Positions 13,931 to 20,529 of a DNA stretch of 30,237 nucleotides are shown here, one piece after another. The notes beneath the pieces were generated by a model. That model saw only the letters and a program-made list of their open reading frames with translations. It was not told the DNA's origin and searched no databases. The stretch is from a virus, in the IMG/VR virus record IMGVR_UViG_3300000117_000148, positions 1-30,237 of that record. One strand, written 5' to 3'. A program made the position numbers and the translations under genes. Position 1 is the first letter of the stretch. Each line of letters begins with the position of its first letter.

Positions 13931-14509
13931 CTAAAACGGTATCTCGTCATTGAAATCGTCGCTCGCCTTGCTTTCGGTTGACGGCAGACCAAACGGGTCT
14001 TCGCTGTCGCCGAATGGGTCAGCTTCCTCGCGTTCCTTAAGCTCTATCCATTTCACCTTTTCGGGGCGCAGCGTAACGCCTGACTTGCCGCCAAACTTCC
14101 ACGGCCTGATGCCGACCATGACGTGTATCTTGCTGCCAGTCGTAAGCTGAAAATCGTCGGCGCAAAGTTGACCATCTTTGTCAAACTGCTTTGGCTTGCT
14201 TTTGGCCTCGCCGTAAGTCTTTTTGTTCATCTTTATTATCCAGCAACCGCTTTCGTCTTGCTTGAACAAATCGCCTAGCCCGGTTGGCTTCCAAGCTGGC
14301 CAATCTTTGTCGGACTTGCCGTTAAACGCTTCGGTCATCTTCTTGGCGAGTTCCTTAGCTTGCGCTTCGGTCACGATCACGTTTAGCTCATACTTGCCGT
14401 CTGGGTCAGTCGCTTCGGTCGGCATGCTTCGGTTTTGCGCTGCGTCAAACTTGTAAGCCCGATCTAGGCGTGGCCATAAGGCCTCTACGTTCATCAAATT
14501 GTGGTTCAT
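13931..14509 (-). CDS. Single-stranded DNA-binding protein (gp2.5-like)
   Basis: Start set at ATG 14509 (192 residues), where AAGGAG is well placed; an earlier start would overlap the nuclease stop. The body has an OB-fold-like layout: KYELNVIVTEAQAKELA, GSGWI-type beta strands, GSKIHVMVGIRPWKFGGKSGVTLRPEKVKWIEL. The last 35 residues are acidic and end in DDFNDEIPF, closely like the bacterial SSB tip DDDIPF that recruits partner proteins. It would coat single strands during replication and recombination. It lies between the RecE-like nuclease and the primase-helicase. Confidence 0.75.
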   Translation of the reverse strand: MNHNLMNVEALWPRLDRAYKFDAAQNRSMPTEATDPDGKYELNVIVTEAQAKELAKKMTEAFNGKSDKDWPAWKPTGLGDLFKQDESGCWIIKMNKKTYGEAKSKPKQFDKDGQLCADDFQLTTGSKIHVMVGIRPWKFGGKSGVTLRPEKVKWIELKEREEADPFGDSEDPFGLPSTESKASDDFNDEIPF

Positions 14510-14522
14510 TTTCTTTCTCCTT

Positions 14523-15308
14523 TTATGCCCAAGGGGGCAGTTCATCGACGACGAATACTGGCGGCCAACCAGTGTCGTAGCTTTGGGTTTCTTCGGCCTG
14601 TTTAATTTCCTGCAAGACGCGCTCGACGATTTCCAAATCGTGCTGCATCAGGTTTTCGCCGACCTCTACAATCGACGTTGCATACGGCGGCTCTTTCTCA
14701 ACATTGGCGAACAAGAAGCGCTCAGCTTTTAGCCCGGCAAGTTGTAATGTTCTGACGTACCAAGCCGCTTGTAAGCTGTACCCTAGCTGCGCCATCTGCC
14801 GCGTAAACTGGTACGGCTCTGCGCTCTGCGTGGTCTTGATGTCTACGATTAAGCCCTTGCTTTCTATGTACAGATCAGGGCGCGCCTTCATGCGCAGCTT
14901 GGTGTCGGGATGCTGAGCAAAGACAGACGCCTCACAGATGCGCTCTTTGTGTGACAACAGCTTGTGGATATGCGGATTGCCGTGCAGAGCGTTCACCATC
15001 AGCTCAACTTTTGCGAAGTCGCCACTGGTCAGCGCCACGGTTTCCAGCAGTTCAGCTTCCGCTTTGGCGTCAGCCCATGCGTGACCTCGGCGCGATTCCG
15101 GCCCTTCGACTGGTAAAACACCTTCCAGCGCCCAGCCATGCACGGCTGTGCCTATGTCGAAGGCGATGCTATTGCGAAACGGTCTGTCAGCCGTTGCGTG
15201 CGCTGGGGTAGACTTGTGCCAAGCCTTTGCGAAGCTACTGCTATAGCCTTCGCTAGCGTGATAGTCGGCGTTGCTTATGTCGTCATGTATTCCGAAGGGG
15301 TAGGTCAT
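14523..15308 (-). CDS. RecE-like PD-(D/E)XK exonuclease
   Basis: A 261-residue protein of the DUF3799/exonuclease VIII group. It has YHASEGYSSS and an FDIGTAVHGWALEG segment with H57, E126 in ICEASVF, D145 in KARPDLY, and D156-K158 in GLIVDIKTT, the metal-binding nuclease core. A conserved later segment reads LGYSLQAAWYVR. Such enzymes degrade one strand from DNA ends to start recombination with an annealing protein. No separate annealase (RecT or Beta) is recognised, but SSB is next to it. Confidence 0.85.
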   Translation of the reverse strand: MTYPFGIHDDISNADYHASEGYSSSFAKAWHKSTPAHATADRPFRNSIAFDIGTAVHGWALEGVLPVEGPESRRGHAWADAKAEAELLETVALTSGDFAKVELMVNALHGNPHIHKLLSHKERICEASVFAQHPDTKLRMKARPDLYIESKGLIVDIKTTQSAEPYQFTRQMAQLGYSLQAAWYVRTLQLAGLKAERFLFANVEKEPPYATSIVEVGENLMQHDLEIVERVLQEIKQAEETQSYDTGWPPVFVVDELPPWA

Positions 15309-15544
15309 GTGCTTTGCTCCAATCCTTCGTCTATTTTTTTGCGCATCTTTTCGGCAGCGGCGCGGATTTTCAGCAAGCTTTTCTCAGCAATACCGTGGTA
15401 GCTGAGCAATTCGTCATCGGACGCAAAGTCTAAGTCAGCAAGTGTTCTTACGCCGTATAAAAACAGGCTTTTCTTCACGCGCTGCGGTACGTCTAAGTAT
15501 TCGACTATGCTATTGCTGAGATATGTTTTCAGTGGTGCGCTCAT
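15305..15544 (-). CDS. RNA polymerase alpha-CTD-like small protein
   Basis: Start set at ATG 15544 (79 residues), which sits in an ATGA overlap with the upstream gene; a start ten codons earlier is possible. Residues about 23-65 (RVKKSLFLYGVRTLADLDFASDDELLSYHGIAEKSLLKI) follow the helix-hairpin-helix pattern of the RNA polymerase alpha C-terminal domain. In the alpha subunit this region binds UP-element DNA and activators. A free copy in a phage may bind DNA or compete in transcription, but this is untested. It overlaps the nuclease start by four bases. Confidence 0.55.
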   Translation of the reverse strand: MSAPLKTYLSNSIVEYLDVPQRVKKSLFLYGVRTLADLDFASDDELLSYHGIAEKSLLKIRAAAEKMRKKIDEGLEQST

Positions 15545-15696
15545 GGCTTTACCGCCCTGTCCAGCGCATCGCACAGCGCCATGATTTCCTCGGCACGTTG
15601 CTGAAGCATCTGGTCTTTCGGATCGCGCTTGGCGTCCATGCGCAAAATGTCTGCCTTACGTCTGATCGACGTGATGTACTTATCCGCTTCACTCAT
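15541..15696 (-). CDS. 51-residue helical protein
   Basis: Short gene with AAGGAG 7 bases before ATG 15696 and TGA at 15541-15543 overlapping the next ATG (ATGA). The product is one long charged helix (ITSIRRKADILRMDAKRDPKDQMLQQRAEEIMALCDAL), likely a coiled coil. No family recognised. Both boundaries couple to neighbours, which supports it as real. Confidence 0.55.
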   Translation of the reverse strand: MSEADKYITSIRRKADILRMDAKRDPKDQMLQQRAEEIMALCDALDRAVKP

Positions 15697-15925
15697 TACT
15701 AAACTCCTTCGGCCTTACTTTTGGTCTGATTGACTTGCTTGCTATTTCGCTGACCACGCATTGCGTCATCGTGCCGGGAAAGCTTGCGTCCAGCGTTTCG
15801 TGAAATGTGTCCATCGCTGCGCAGCATGCGGCTTGGCTTGGGAACAGCACCTTGCTTTGCAGGGGTTCACCATTCGCCGAATAGGTCAGCACCATGACCG
15901 TGAACCACTCAATCACCAGCGTCAT
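15689..15925 (-). CDS. Small hypothetical early protein
   Basis: A protein of about 75-78 residues. The frame is open much further upstream, but that part overlaps the zinc-binding gene almost fully and is disfavoured. ATG 15925 has AAGAGG directly touching it, too close; GTG 15916 has that site at a better distance and may be the true start. The product has beta-like strands (IEWFTVMVLTYSANGEPL, then KVLFPSQAACCAAMDTFHETLD) and resembles small phage proteins of unknown role. It overlaps the next gene by 8 bases. Confidence 0.45.
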   Translation of the reverse strand: MTLVIEWFTVMVLTYSANGEPLQSKVLFPSQAACCAAMDTFHETLDASFPGTMTQCVVSEIASKSIRPKVRPKEFSNE

Positions 15926-16067
15926 CCTCTTGGATATACCCACGCCCATCACAGTCTTCGCACTGCACGTCCTCACCGCATGGCTCAAGGCCACGCCCGA
16001 AGCTGCGCCATGTGATGTCCTCGACAACGCCGTAGCCTTCACAGGTTTTGCAGGGGTGGTTGGTCAT
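15909..16067 (-). CDS. DnaJ-type zinc-finger miniprotein
   Basis: A 52-residue protein, start ATG 16067 in an ATGA overlap with the methyltransferase stop, end TGA 15909-15911. It carries two CxxCxGxG motifs, CKTCEGYG (6-13) and CEDCDGRG (36-43), the zinc-binding unit of DnaJ and related chaperones, so all four cysteines can hold one zinc ion. Stand-alone zinc-knuckle proteins are common in phage early operons. A role in nucleic-acid or protein binding is likely, but no target is known. Confidence 0.65.
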   Translation of the reverse strand: MTNHPCKTCEGYGVVEDITWRSFGRGLEPCGEDVQCEDCDGRGYIQEDDAGD

Positions 16068-16780
16068 AAGAGAGACTCCTGCGTTGGCTTGGGGTCGCTC
16101 TGAACAAATAAGTCAGGCTGGCGCGTGGCTTCTTCGACACGCTTGCAAGCTATCTCAAAGTAATCGGGGTCTAACTCTATGCCTGTGCCTTGGCGTCCTA
16201 GCTTCTGACATGCGACAAGCGTTGTGCCACTGCCCATGAATGGGTCTAGGATTGTTTGGTTTTCTAGTGTCGCCCTAGTGACGAGCCAGTTCATCACCTC
16301 TATTGGCTTTGGGCAAGGGTGGCCGCAAGCTTCTGCTGCCTTAGTCTGCGTTAAGTGCTTTGGCTGGATAGTCAGCCCAACTCTTGGGTCTTTGCCATAG
16401 AACAAAACTGGTTGGCTTGTAACTCTACCCCATTTACTCAAACCCGTGGCCGCAGGTTGAAATATTATCCCTAAATCATCGGGTTCTGGGTACAGAAAGA
16501 GGTTATTGCTACCCGTAGTTATAGCCCCAACACTTGCTTTTTGCATTGCGGCCTCAACCGCTGGGGCGCAAGTTTCTTCGATGTACTGCCGTGTGTCGGG
16601 GAAGGCCGCACTGTACTTTGTTTTCTTTGAGGCTTTGCCTAACGTGCCAGAACCCCCTGCAACCCCATACGGCGGGTCAGTAACCACAGCGTCAAAAGTG
16701 CCAAGCAGGGGCATAACCTCTAAGCAGTCACCTAATATTAGGCGCTGGCCACCTATGCGCTCCTCTTTCACGATAGCCAT
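16064..16780 (-). CDS. DNA methyltransferase, DPPY type
   Basis: A 238-residue N6-adenine or N4-cytosine DNA methyltransferase of the beta class: catalytic DPPYG at 35-39 comes before the AdoMet-binding DPFMGSGTT at 179-187, and the C-terminus has GIELDPDYFEIACKRV. DPPY rather than SPPY favours adenine methylation. No restriction gene is nearby, so it is an orphan enzyme: it may hide phage DNA from host restriction, or control gene expression. Together with ArdA it gives the phage two anti-restriction routes. Its start shares one base with the upstream gene's end. Confidence 0.88.
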   Translation of the reverse strand: MAIVKEERIGGQRLILGDCLEVMPLLGTFDAVVTDPPYGVAGGSGTLGKASKKTKYSAAFPDTRQYIEETCAPAVEAAMQKASVGAITTGSNNLFLYPEPDDLGIIFQPAATGLSKWGRVTSQPVLFYGKDPRVGLTIQPKHLTQTKAAEACGHPCPKPIEVMNWLVTRATLENQTILDPFMGSGTTLVACQKLGRQGTGIELDPDYFEIACKRVEEATRQPDLFVQSDPKPTQESLL

Positions 16781-17208
16781 CAGCCAGCCCTCGCTGCGAG
16801 TATTTCACGCGCCAAGTAAGCAAAGCCGTCTGTGTCAGTGGTAAGCAAAACGTCATCGTCGTGGTCGAGCGTGCCGCCAAGCGCGAAGCTGACCGTGTTG
16901 GCCTTCATCACCACGCGCCACTCATAGCGGTCATACTTATAGAACAGCACAGGGATCAGCCCATGCGCGGCTGAAGCCTTTTCGACTTGCTGCCACCAAG
17001 CCGGGCGATGCGTGACCGACAAGCCGCTGTACGATTTGACTTCACAGCAAAACGGCCAGTCAGCGCCATCGTCGGCGAGTATCAGATCACCACGATCAGC
17101 TTGGCGGTATTGTTCGACATCGCGTTTAAGCTTAATGCCAAGCAATTCTTCGATCAGCTTTATGACCGCGTATTCGCCGCGCGTGCCTTTATCGCGTGAA
17201 TTAACCAT
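16780..17208 (-). CDS. PD-(D/E)XK nuclease (Holliday-junction resolvase-like)
   Basis: A 142-residue nuclease-fold protein: NSRDKGTRGEYAVIKLIEELLG gives E12, D41 lies in RGDLIL, and E56-V-K58 in CCEVKSY completes the PD-(D/E)XK site. The small size and a GxRGE opening are like archaeal-type Hjc and PDDEXK_15 proteins. It may resolve branched DNA before packaging or act as a repair nuclease. It is the second gene of the early operon, overlapping the Cro-like gene by 8 bases. Confidence 0.7.
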   Translation of the reverse strand: MVNSRDKGTRGEYAVIKLIEELLGIKLKRDVEQYRQADRGDLILADDGADWPFCCEVKSYSGLSVTHRPAWWQQVEKASAAHGLIPVLFYKYDRYEWRVVMKANTVSFALGGTLDHDDDVLLTTDTDGFAYLAREILAARAG

Positions 17209-17422
17209 CGACTAAGACCGTAGATATGCTGTCAGACAGTTTAGCCCATTCGTGAACCTTAACTTCTTTACCCGTCAGCTTTTCAATTTGAATGGCTGTG
17301 ATAACTGAAGGAGAGGTTTCCCCGACTAAATAGCGGTGCAGCGTGGGTTGAGACACGCCTATCCGCTTCGCAAAAGCTGTCTGACTGACATCCTTTACGA
17401 TCAAATACTCATAGAGTTGCAT
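17201..17422 (-). CDS. Cro-like helix-turn-helix regulator
   Basis: A 73-residue protein. Residues 13-38 (SQTAFAKRIGVSQPTLHRYLVGETSP) form a classic helix-turn-helix with the turn GVS and the recognition helix QPTLHRYL. It is the first gene of the leftward early operon and is divergent from the CI-like repressor, the typical place of Cro. It would bind the TAGTTGTT-type operators between 17434 and 17505. The ribosome site is weak (AGGCAAG). Confidence 0.75.
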   Translation of the reverse strand: MQLYEYLIVKDVSQTAFAKRIGVSQPTLHRYLVGETSPSVITAIQIEKLTGKEVKVHEWAKLSDSISTVLVDG

Positions 17423-17433
17423 TGATCTTGCCT

Positions 17434-17505
17434 GTTTTTAGTTGTTCGCCCTTCATATTCGAATAAAATAGTTACGTCAAGATTAAAATAACTAAAAACA
17501 ACTAA
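17434..17505. promoter_or_regulatory. Immunity-region operators
   Basis: TAGTTGTT at 17439-17446 faces AACAACTA at 17497-17504. A second inverted pair, TAGTTA (17469-17474) and TAACTA (17489-17494), lies between them. The longer string AACTAAAAAC (17490-17499) recurs inverted at 17434-17443 with a GTTTTTAGTT match. These symmetric sites bracket the early leftward promoter and are the likely binding sites of CI and Cro. Confidence 0.65.
17452..17480 (-). promoter_or_regulatory. Early leftward promoter
   Basis: On the minus strand, TTGACG (17475-17480) and TATGAA (17452-17457) are separated by 17 bases, a near-consensus sigma70 promoter. It lies 30 bases upstream of the Cro-like start and is flanked by operator arms, so repressor binding would shut off the replication operon. 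Confidence 0.75.
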
Positions 17506-17530
17506 GCGAATACTGCCAGTTATAATTTAG

Positions 17531-17559
17531 TTGACTTATTCATTTTTGAAGGGTAGGAA
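17531..17559 (+). promoter_or_regulatory. Candidate rightward promoter for the repressor transcript
   Basis: TTGACT (17531-17536), 17 bases, TAGGAA (17554-17559) on the plus strand. The -35 box overlaps TTTAGTTG (17526-17533), an operator-like half site. A TATAAT also occurs at 17521-17526 without a good -35. If used, the transcript has a leader of about 450 bases before the repressor gene. Confidence 0.45.
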
Positions 17560-17579
17560 GGGGTAAATGGGAGAGAGAC

Positions 17580-18056
17580 ATGCCAGATAGCAGCAAGGTA
17601 ATGGGTAAATGGGGCAGAGCTTACTTGCCGACTTGGCTGATAGCTTTGCGCTACTCAAGCTTAACATCATGGAAGATAATCGTGTCAAACATGATCCCCG
17701 TGACGCATCATGGAAAATCTCGCCTAAAGAAAAAACAATCGGAAAACAAACGCTCTTGGAAATCTTCTGTTGGCGGCTGCTTTCGTTGCGCAAGCGAATG
17801 GGAAGACCCGCCCCAAGGCCCACCCGCTGATTACCCCAGCACAGAACAGTTGGGCGGCGCTTATAGCTTTTCTTGGATCATTGTTAAAAGGCTAGACAAG
17901 CAGATCAAGAATGATAGACCGCCCGTTGATAGAATTATACAGAATCCAGACTGCGGCTACAGTTACTATACAAAGGCTGAGCCAGATTGCGGATTTTCGG
18001 GAGACAAGGGTAAACCACAATGCACACACGCATTAAACCAAGAAGACAAAAATTAG
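17580..18056 (+). CDS. Doubtful reading frame between the operators and the repressor
   Basis: This 440-base gap has an open plus-strand frame of 158 codons starting at ATG 17580 with GGGAG nearby, and overlapping the repressor start by 37 bases. The predicted product has a Cys-rich end and no recognisable motif; a competing 73-codon frame (17609-17830, ISPKEKTIGKQTLLEIF) is no better. Either could be a small lysogeny gene, or the region could be an untranslated leader. Low confidence. Confidence 0.25.
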   Translation: MPDSSKVMGKWGRAYLPTWLIALRYSSLTSWKIIVSNMIPVTHHGKSRLKKKQSENKRSWKSSVGGCFRCASEWEDPPQGPPADYPSTEQLGGAYSFSWIIVKRLDKQIKNDRPPVDRIIQNPDCGYSYYTKAEPDCGFSGDKGKPQCTHALNQEDKN

Positions 18057-18676
18057 GATTAACTCAGGAAGAAGCAGCAAGGGAAGCTCGGATAAGCCAG
18101 AGCCAGTATAGCAAAATTGAAAGAGGCGAAGTTACGCGCCCGTCCTACAAAAAGCTCATACGAATAGCAGAAGCTTTAGGGTGTACGGTCGAAGACATTA
18201 CCGATGACGTTGAGCCAGAAGTCAAAACTGCTTTTCAAGCTTTTGTAAGTCCAAGCGCGGTGTTCATTCCGCTTTACTCAGAAAAGCAACCGATGAACAA
18301 AGAATTTAACCACGGGGATGGCTTTATCATCAGGCCAAACGCTGCCACCCAGCAGCAAATCAGGAAGCCCAGCTTCTTGGAATACAGTCAGACGGCGTAT
18401 GCCATCACGACTTACAGCGAAACCATGTCGCCGCGCTATAAGCCCGGTGATGTGCTATTCGTCGATCCCAAGCTGATACCACAGCCCGGCGACGATGTAG
18501 TGCTATTGTTTCAGATAGAAGACCGCTTGGTAGGCATGGTGCGAGAGTGCGCCGCGCCTGACCCAAACGGAACGATCACAGTACTTGACCTCAAGTCAGG
18601 CAAAAAGATCAACTTTATGACAAGCGACTTGTACGCGGTGCATGTCATTGTCGGTTCACAAAGGCATAGGGGCTAA
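18020..18676 (+). CDS. CI-like repressor, S24 fold with altered catalytic residues
   Basis: A 218-residue repressor. Residues 4-60 form an XRE helix-turn-helix (LGLTQEEAAREARISQSQYSKIERGE). The C-terminal half is LexA/CI-like S24: TYSETMSPRYKPGDVLFVDP, then PQPGDDVVLLFQ and LVGMVRECA. In active members these read SM-P and V-K-R; here the nucleophile position is T135 and the lysine position R175. So dimerisation is likely kept but self-cleavage is doubtful. It should keep the early and ardA-block promoters silent in lysogens. It is transcribed opposite to Cro. The ribosome site is weak (AAGG about 10 bases upstream). Confidence 0.85.
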   Translation: MHTRIKPRRQKLGLTQEEAAREARISQSQYSKIERGEVTRPSYKKLIRIAEALGCTVEDITDDVEPEVKTAFQAFVSPSAVFIPLYSEKQPMNKEFNHGDGFIIRPNAATQQQIRKPSFLEYSQTAYAITTYSETMSPRYKPGDVLFVDPKLIPQPGDDVVLLFQIEDRLVGMVRECAAPDPNGTITVLDLKSGKKINFMTSDLYAVHVIVGSQRHRG

Positions 18677-18686
18677 ACAGCCCCTA
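18667..18686. terminator. Shared hairpin between repressor and integrase ends
   Basis: TAGGGGC (18667-18673) and GCCCCTA (18680-18686) form a perfect 7-bp stem with the loop TAAACA. Both stop codons lie in it (repressor TAA at 18674-18676, integrase TAG read from 18684-18686). No T tract follows on either strand, so it may be a weak two-way terminator or a barrier between convergent transcripts. Confidence 0.5.
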
Positions 18687-19808
18687 ACCAACCTCAACCA
18701 CATGGTCATCTGTCAGCACATCGGCTTGCTCTACCTCGCGGTAGTGCTTGTCGGTGACTTCGCTGCCGATCACATGCCCAGCCAAGCGCTGCACATGGTC
18801 TTTCATCACGTTGCGGTTCAGCAAGTGGTTGATGTAAAACCGCCGCAATCCATGCCAACCAAAGCTCTGCACGCCAGCCTTTTCTTGCGCCGGGTATAGC
18901 ACCAGCTTGAGCGCGTCTGCGCTTGTGTAAAGCCGCCCGTTGCTATTGGTGAACAGAAAGTCATCCTCTCGGCAAAACCCGCGCCCCAGCCGTAGCTCAG
19001 CCAGATCAGCCTTAAGCCGATCACTGAGCCGCACAGAGCGTGCGCTTTGGTCGGTCTTGGTGGGCAGCACTTCCTTATCAACGGCTGAGCTTTTCACGCT
19101 CACCAGCCCACGCTTAACATCGCCCCACGTTAGGGCCAGCACTTCGCCAGCCCTGATGCCGCACTCAGCGGCGAGCCTCACCATCACACGATGCTCAAGA
19201 TCGTCGCACGCCAAGATCGTCTTATGCACATCTTCCATGCTAGGCGTGTGCTTGGGTAAGCCTTCCTGACGGCTAAGCTTGTCGATGTCCTCACGCTGCG
19301 GCGGGGGCGAGTCTATGTGTCCCTCAAGGTAGAGCCACTTTAACATGCGGAATATCAACTGGATGACAGGCTTCACCGTTTGGGTACGCATCCTGCCCTT
19401 CAGCTTGTGTTGCAGTCTGTTGATGTCCCTAGCGTTAATCTCGTTAGCATTTAGCTCGCCAATGCGCGGCAAGATGTGCTGCTCTAGCTGCGCCTTAAGC
19501 TGGCTGCATCGCTTGGGTCTGATTTTGGTTTCGCCGTTGTCCAGCCCCAAGCGGAAGTTTCGCACTTGGCGGTCTAGCTCGGCAATGTAAAGCGGTGCTT
19601 TATCGCTTAGGCTCATGCCGCGCTTAGCTGGTGTAGCTTCGCCGCGCTGGATGGCTTTGAGCCTTTCCTTGGCGAAGTCGATGGGGGCTGCGCCTTTCGG
19701 CACAACCCTTTGCACTTCTTTTTTCGTCACGGGGTCAACGTACCTCACCCGCAGCACTCCCTTGTTCTCCGATAGGCTCACACCGCCAGACTTCCAAATA
19801 GTTGGCAT
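18684..19808 (-). CDS. int: Tyrosine integrase
   Basis: Start set at ATG 19808 (374 residues), because AAAGGAGAGGAAG directly precedes it; a start 20 codons earlier would use up that site. The catalytic set is complete: R219 in ECGIRAGE, K251 in LPTKTDQSARS, H319 and R322 in WHGLRR, H345 in LAGH, and the nucleophile Y356 in DKHYREV. The N-terminal part has an arm-type DNA-binding region and a SAM-like core-binding domain. It would join attP at 20485-20529 to the host tRNA-Arg gene. It ends 7 bases from the convergent repressor. Confidence 0.92.
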   Translation of the reverse strand: MPTIWKSGGVSLSENKGVLRVRYVDPVTKKEVQRVVPKGAAPIDFAKERLKAIQRGEATPAKRGMSLSDKAPLYIAELDRQVRNFRLGLDNGETKIRPKRCSQLKAQLEQHILPRIGELNANEINARDINRLQHKLKGRMRTQTVKPVIQLIFRMLKWLYLEGHIDSPPPQREDIDKLSRQEGLPKHTPSMEDVHKTILACDDLEHRVMVRLAAECGIRAGEVLALTWGDVKRGLVSVKSSAVDKEVLPTKTDQSARSVRLSDRLKADLAELRLGRGFCREDDFLFTNSNGRLYTSADALKLVLYPAQEKAGVQSFGWHGLRRFYINHLLNRNVMKDHVQRLAGHVIGSEVTDKHYREVEQADVLTDDHVVEVG

Positions 19809-20286
19809 CTTCCTCTCCTTTAGTTTCTTCTGAAGTTTCGCCGGGGGTGTAGAGGCAATTTGGGTCAACGCTTAGATATTCGGCCATTCTTATAACTCTT
19901 TCATAAGTTAAACCTTTTACCGCCCCTGTTTCATACTTAGAGAAAAGCGATTGCGCGATCCTCAAGTCCCTAGCCATAATTAATTGCGATACGCCTCTTG
20001 CCTCTCTTATGCTTCGAAGCTTCTTGCCGCAAAAGACCCTCTCAGCCTCCTTCCAAGAGTCACCGCGCCCCGCTGGCATTTTGTTGGCGACGAAAATGTT
20101 GGCATCGTATATCCCCTCTATTAACTCACTCTCAAAATTTCGCTTGGCCGCAAAAAACGCATCCTGCACTGCGTTGTAATGCTCATCGCCCATTAGAAAT
20201 TCGTAACGGCTCACCTCTTGGAACACGCGGCGAATTTCGGTTAGGTCTTCAAGGCTGCTCTGCCCTTTTTCTGTCAATTTAAGCAT
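19735..20286 (-). CDS. XRE-family regulator upstream of integrase
   Basis: A 183-residue protein with a helical N-terminal half (about residues 1-85, including FQEVSRYEFLMGDEHYNAVQDAFFAAKRNFESE) and an XRE helix-turn-helix at about 88-140 (LRSIREARGVSQLIMARDLRIAQSLFSKYETG). It overlaps the integrase start by 74 bases in another frame, which is long, but the stop is only reached at 19735. It may control integration or excision, in the place of an excisionase. The ribosome site is weak; a strong promoter lies upstream. Confidence 0.65.
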   Translation of the reverse strand: MLKLTEKGQSSLEDLTEIRRVFQEVSRYEFLMGDEHYNAVQDAFFAAKRNFESELIEGIYDANIFVANKMPAGRGDSWKEAERVFCGKKLRSIREARGVSQLIMARDLRIAQSLFSKYETGAVKGLTYERVIRMAEYLSVDPNCLYTPGETSEETKGEEDANYLEVWRCEPIGEQGSAAGEVR

Positions 20287-20311
20287 TGTATTAGTATTCC
20301 CGTTCTATTCA

Positions 20312-20341
20312 TTTATAGTTGTGAAGGAATGTTTTAGTCAA
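20312..20341 (-). promoter_or_regulatory. Integration-module promoter
   Basis: On the minus strand, TTGACT (20336-20341), 18 bases, TATAAA (20312-20317): a near-consensus promoter 26 bases upstream of the XRE gene. TAGTTGTG at 20316-20323 on the plus strand is one base off the operator half-site, so repressor control is possible. Confidence 0.65.
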
Positions 20342-20484
20342 GTTCTTACGGATTTCTTCCAAAAGAAAACCCTTATAAAACACCCAATTTAAGGAAACCC
20401 CACACCGCTTAAAGTCTCCCAACTCATTGTAATCAAATGTATTTTAAGAGGTGTCCCGTTTATTCTGCCCTAGTAAAACGTGTT

Positions 20485-20529
20485 CTCCTAAGGGGCAGGT
20501 TACAGGTTCGAATCCTGTCGGGATCGCCA
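20485..20529 (+). other. attP: attP: 3' part of tRNA-Arg(CCT)-like gene
   Basis: Anticodon loop CTCCTAA (20485-20491), then a variable region, T-arm ACAGG/CCTGT (20502-20506 with 20514-20518) around TTCGAAT, acceptor 3' strand CGGGATC (20519-20525), discriminator G and CCA (20527-20529). This is the kind of segment a tyrosine integrase shares with its host tRNA gene, restoring the gene on integration. Upstream bases do not make a good tRNA: no GG in the D loop, and a broken anticodon stem. The site sits next to int and inside continuous phage DNA. Confidence 0.85.

Noticed and set aside
15926-16042. Longer start for the gene ending at 15689
   Set aside because: The extension overlaps nearly all of the CxxCxGxG gene in another frame; the zinc motifs make that frame the real one.
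17536-17823. Minus-strand frame of 95 codons near the immunity region
   Set aside because: No ribosome site, a product rich in Leu/Ser/Cys without domain features, and it would run into the operator region.
19809-19868. Longer integrase start at 19868
   Set aside because: The strong AAAGGAGAGGAAG site lies inside this extension directly before ATG 19808, and the extension overlaps the XRE gene further.
20452-20529. Functional tRNA gene
   Set aside because: Only the T arm, acceptor 3' strand and CCA are good; the D loop lacks GG and the anticodon stem has a central mismatch.
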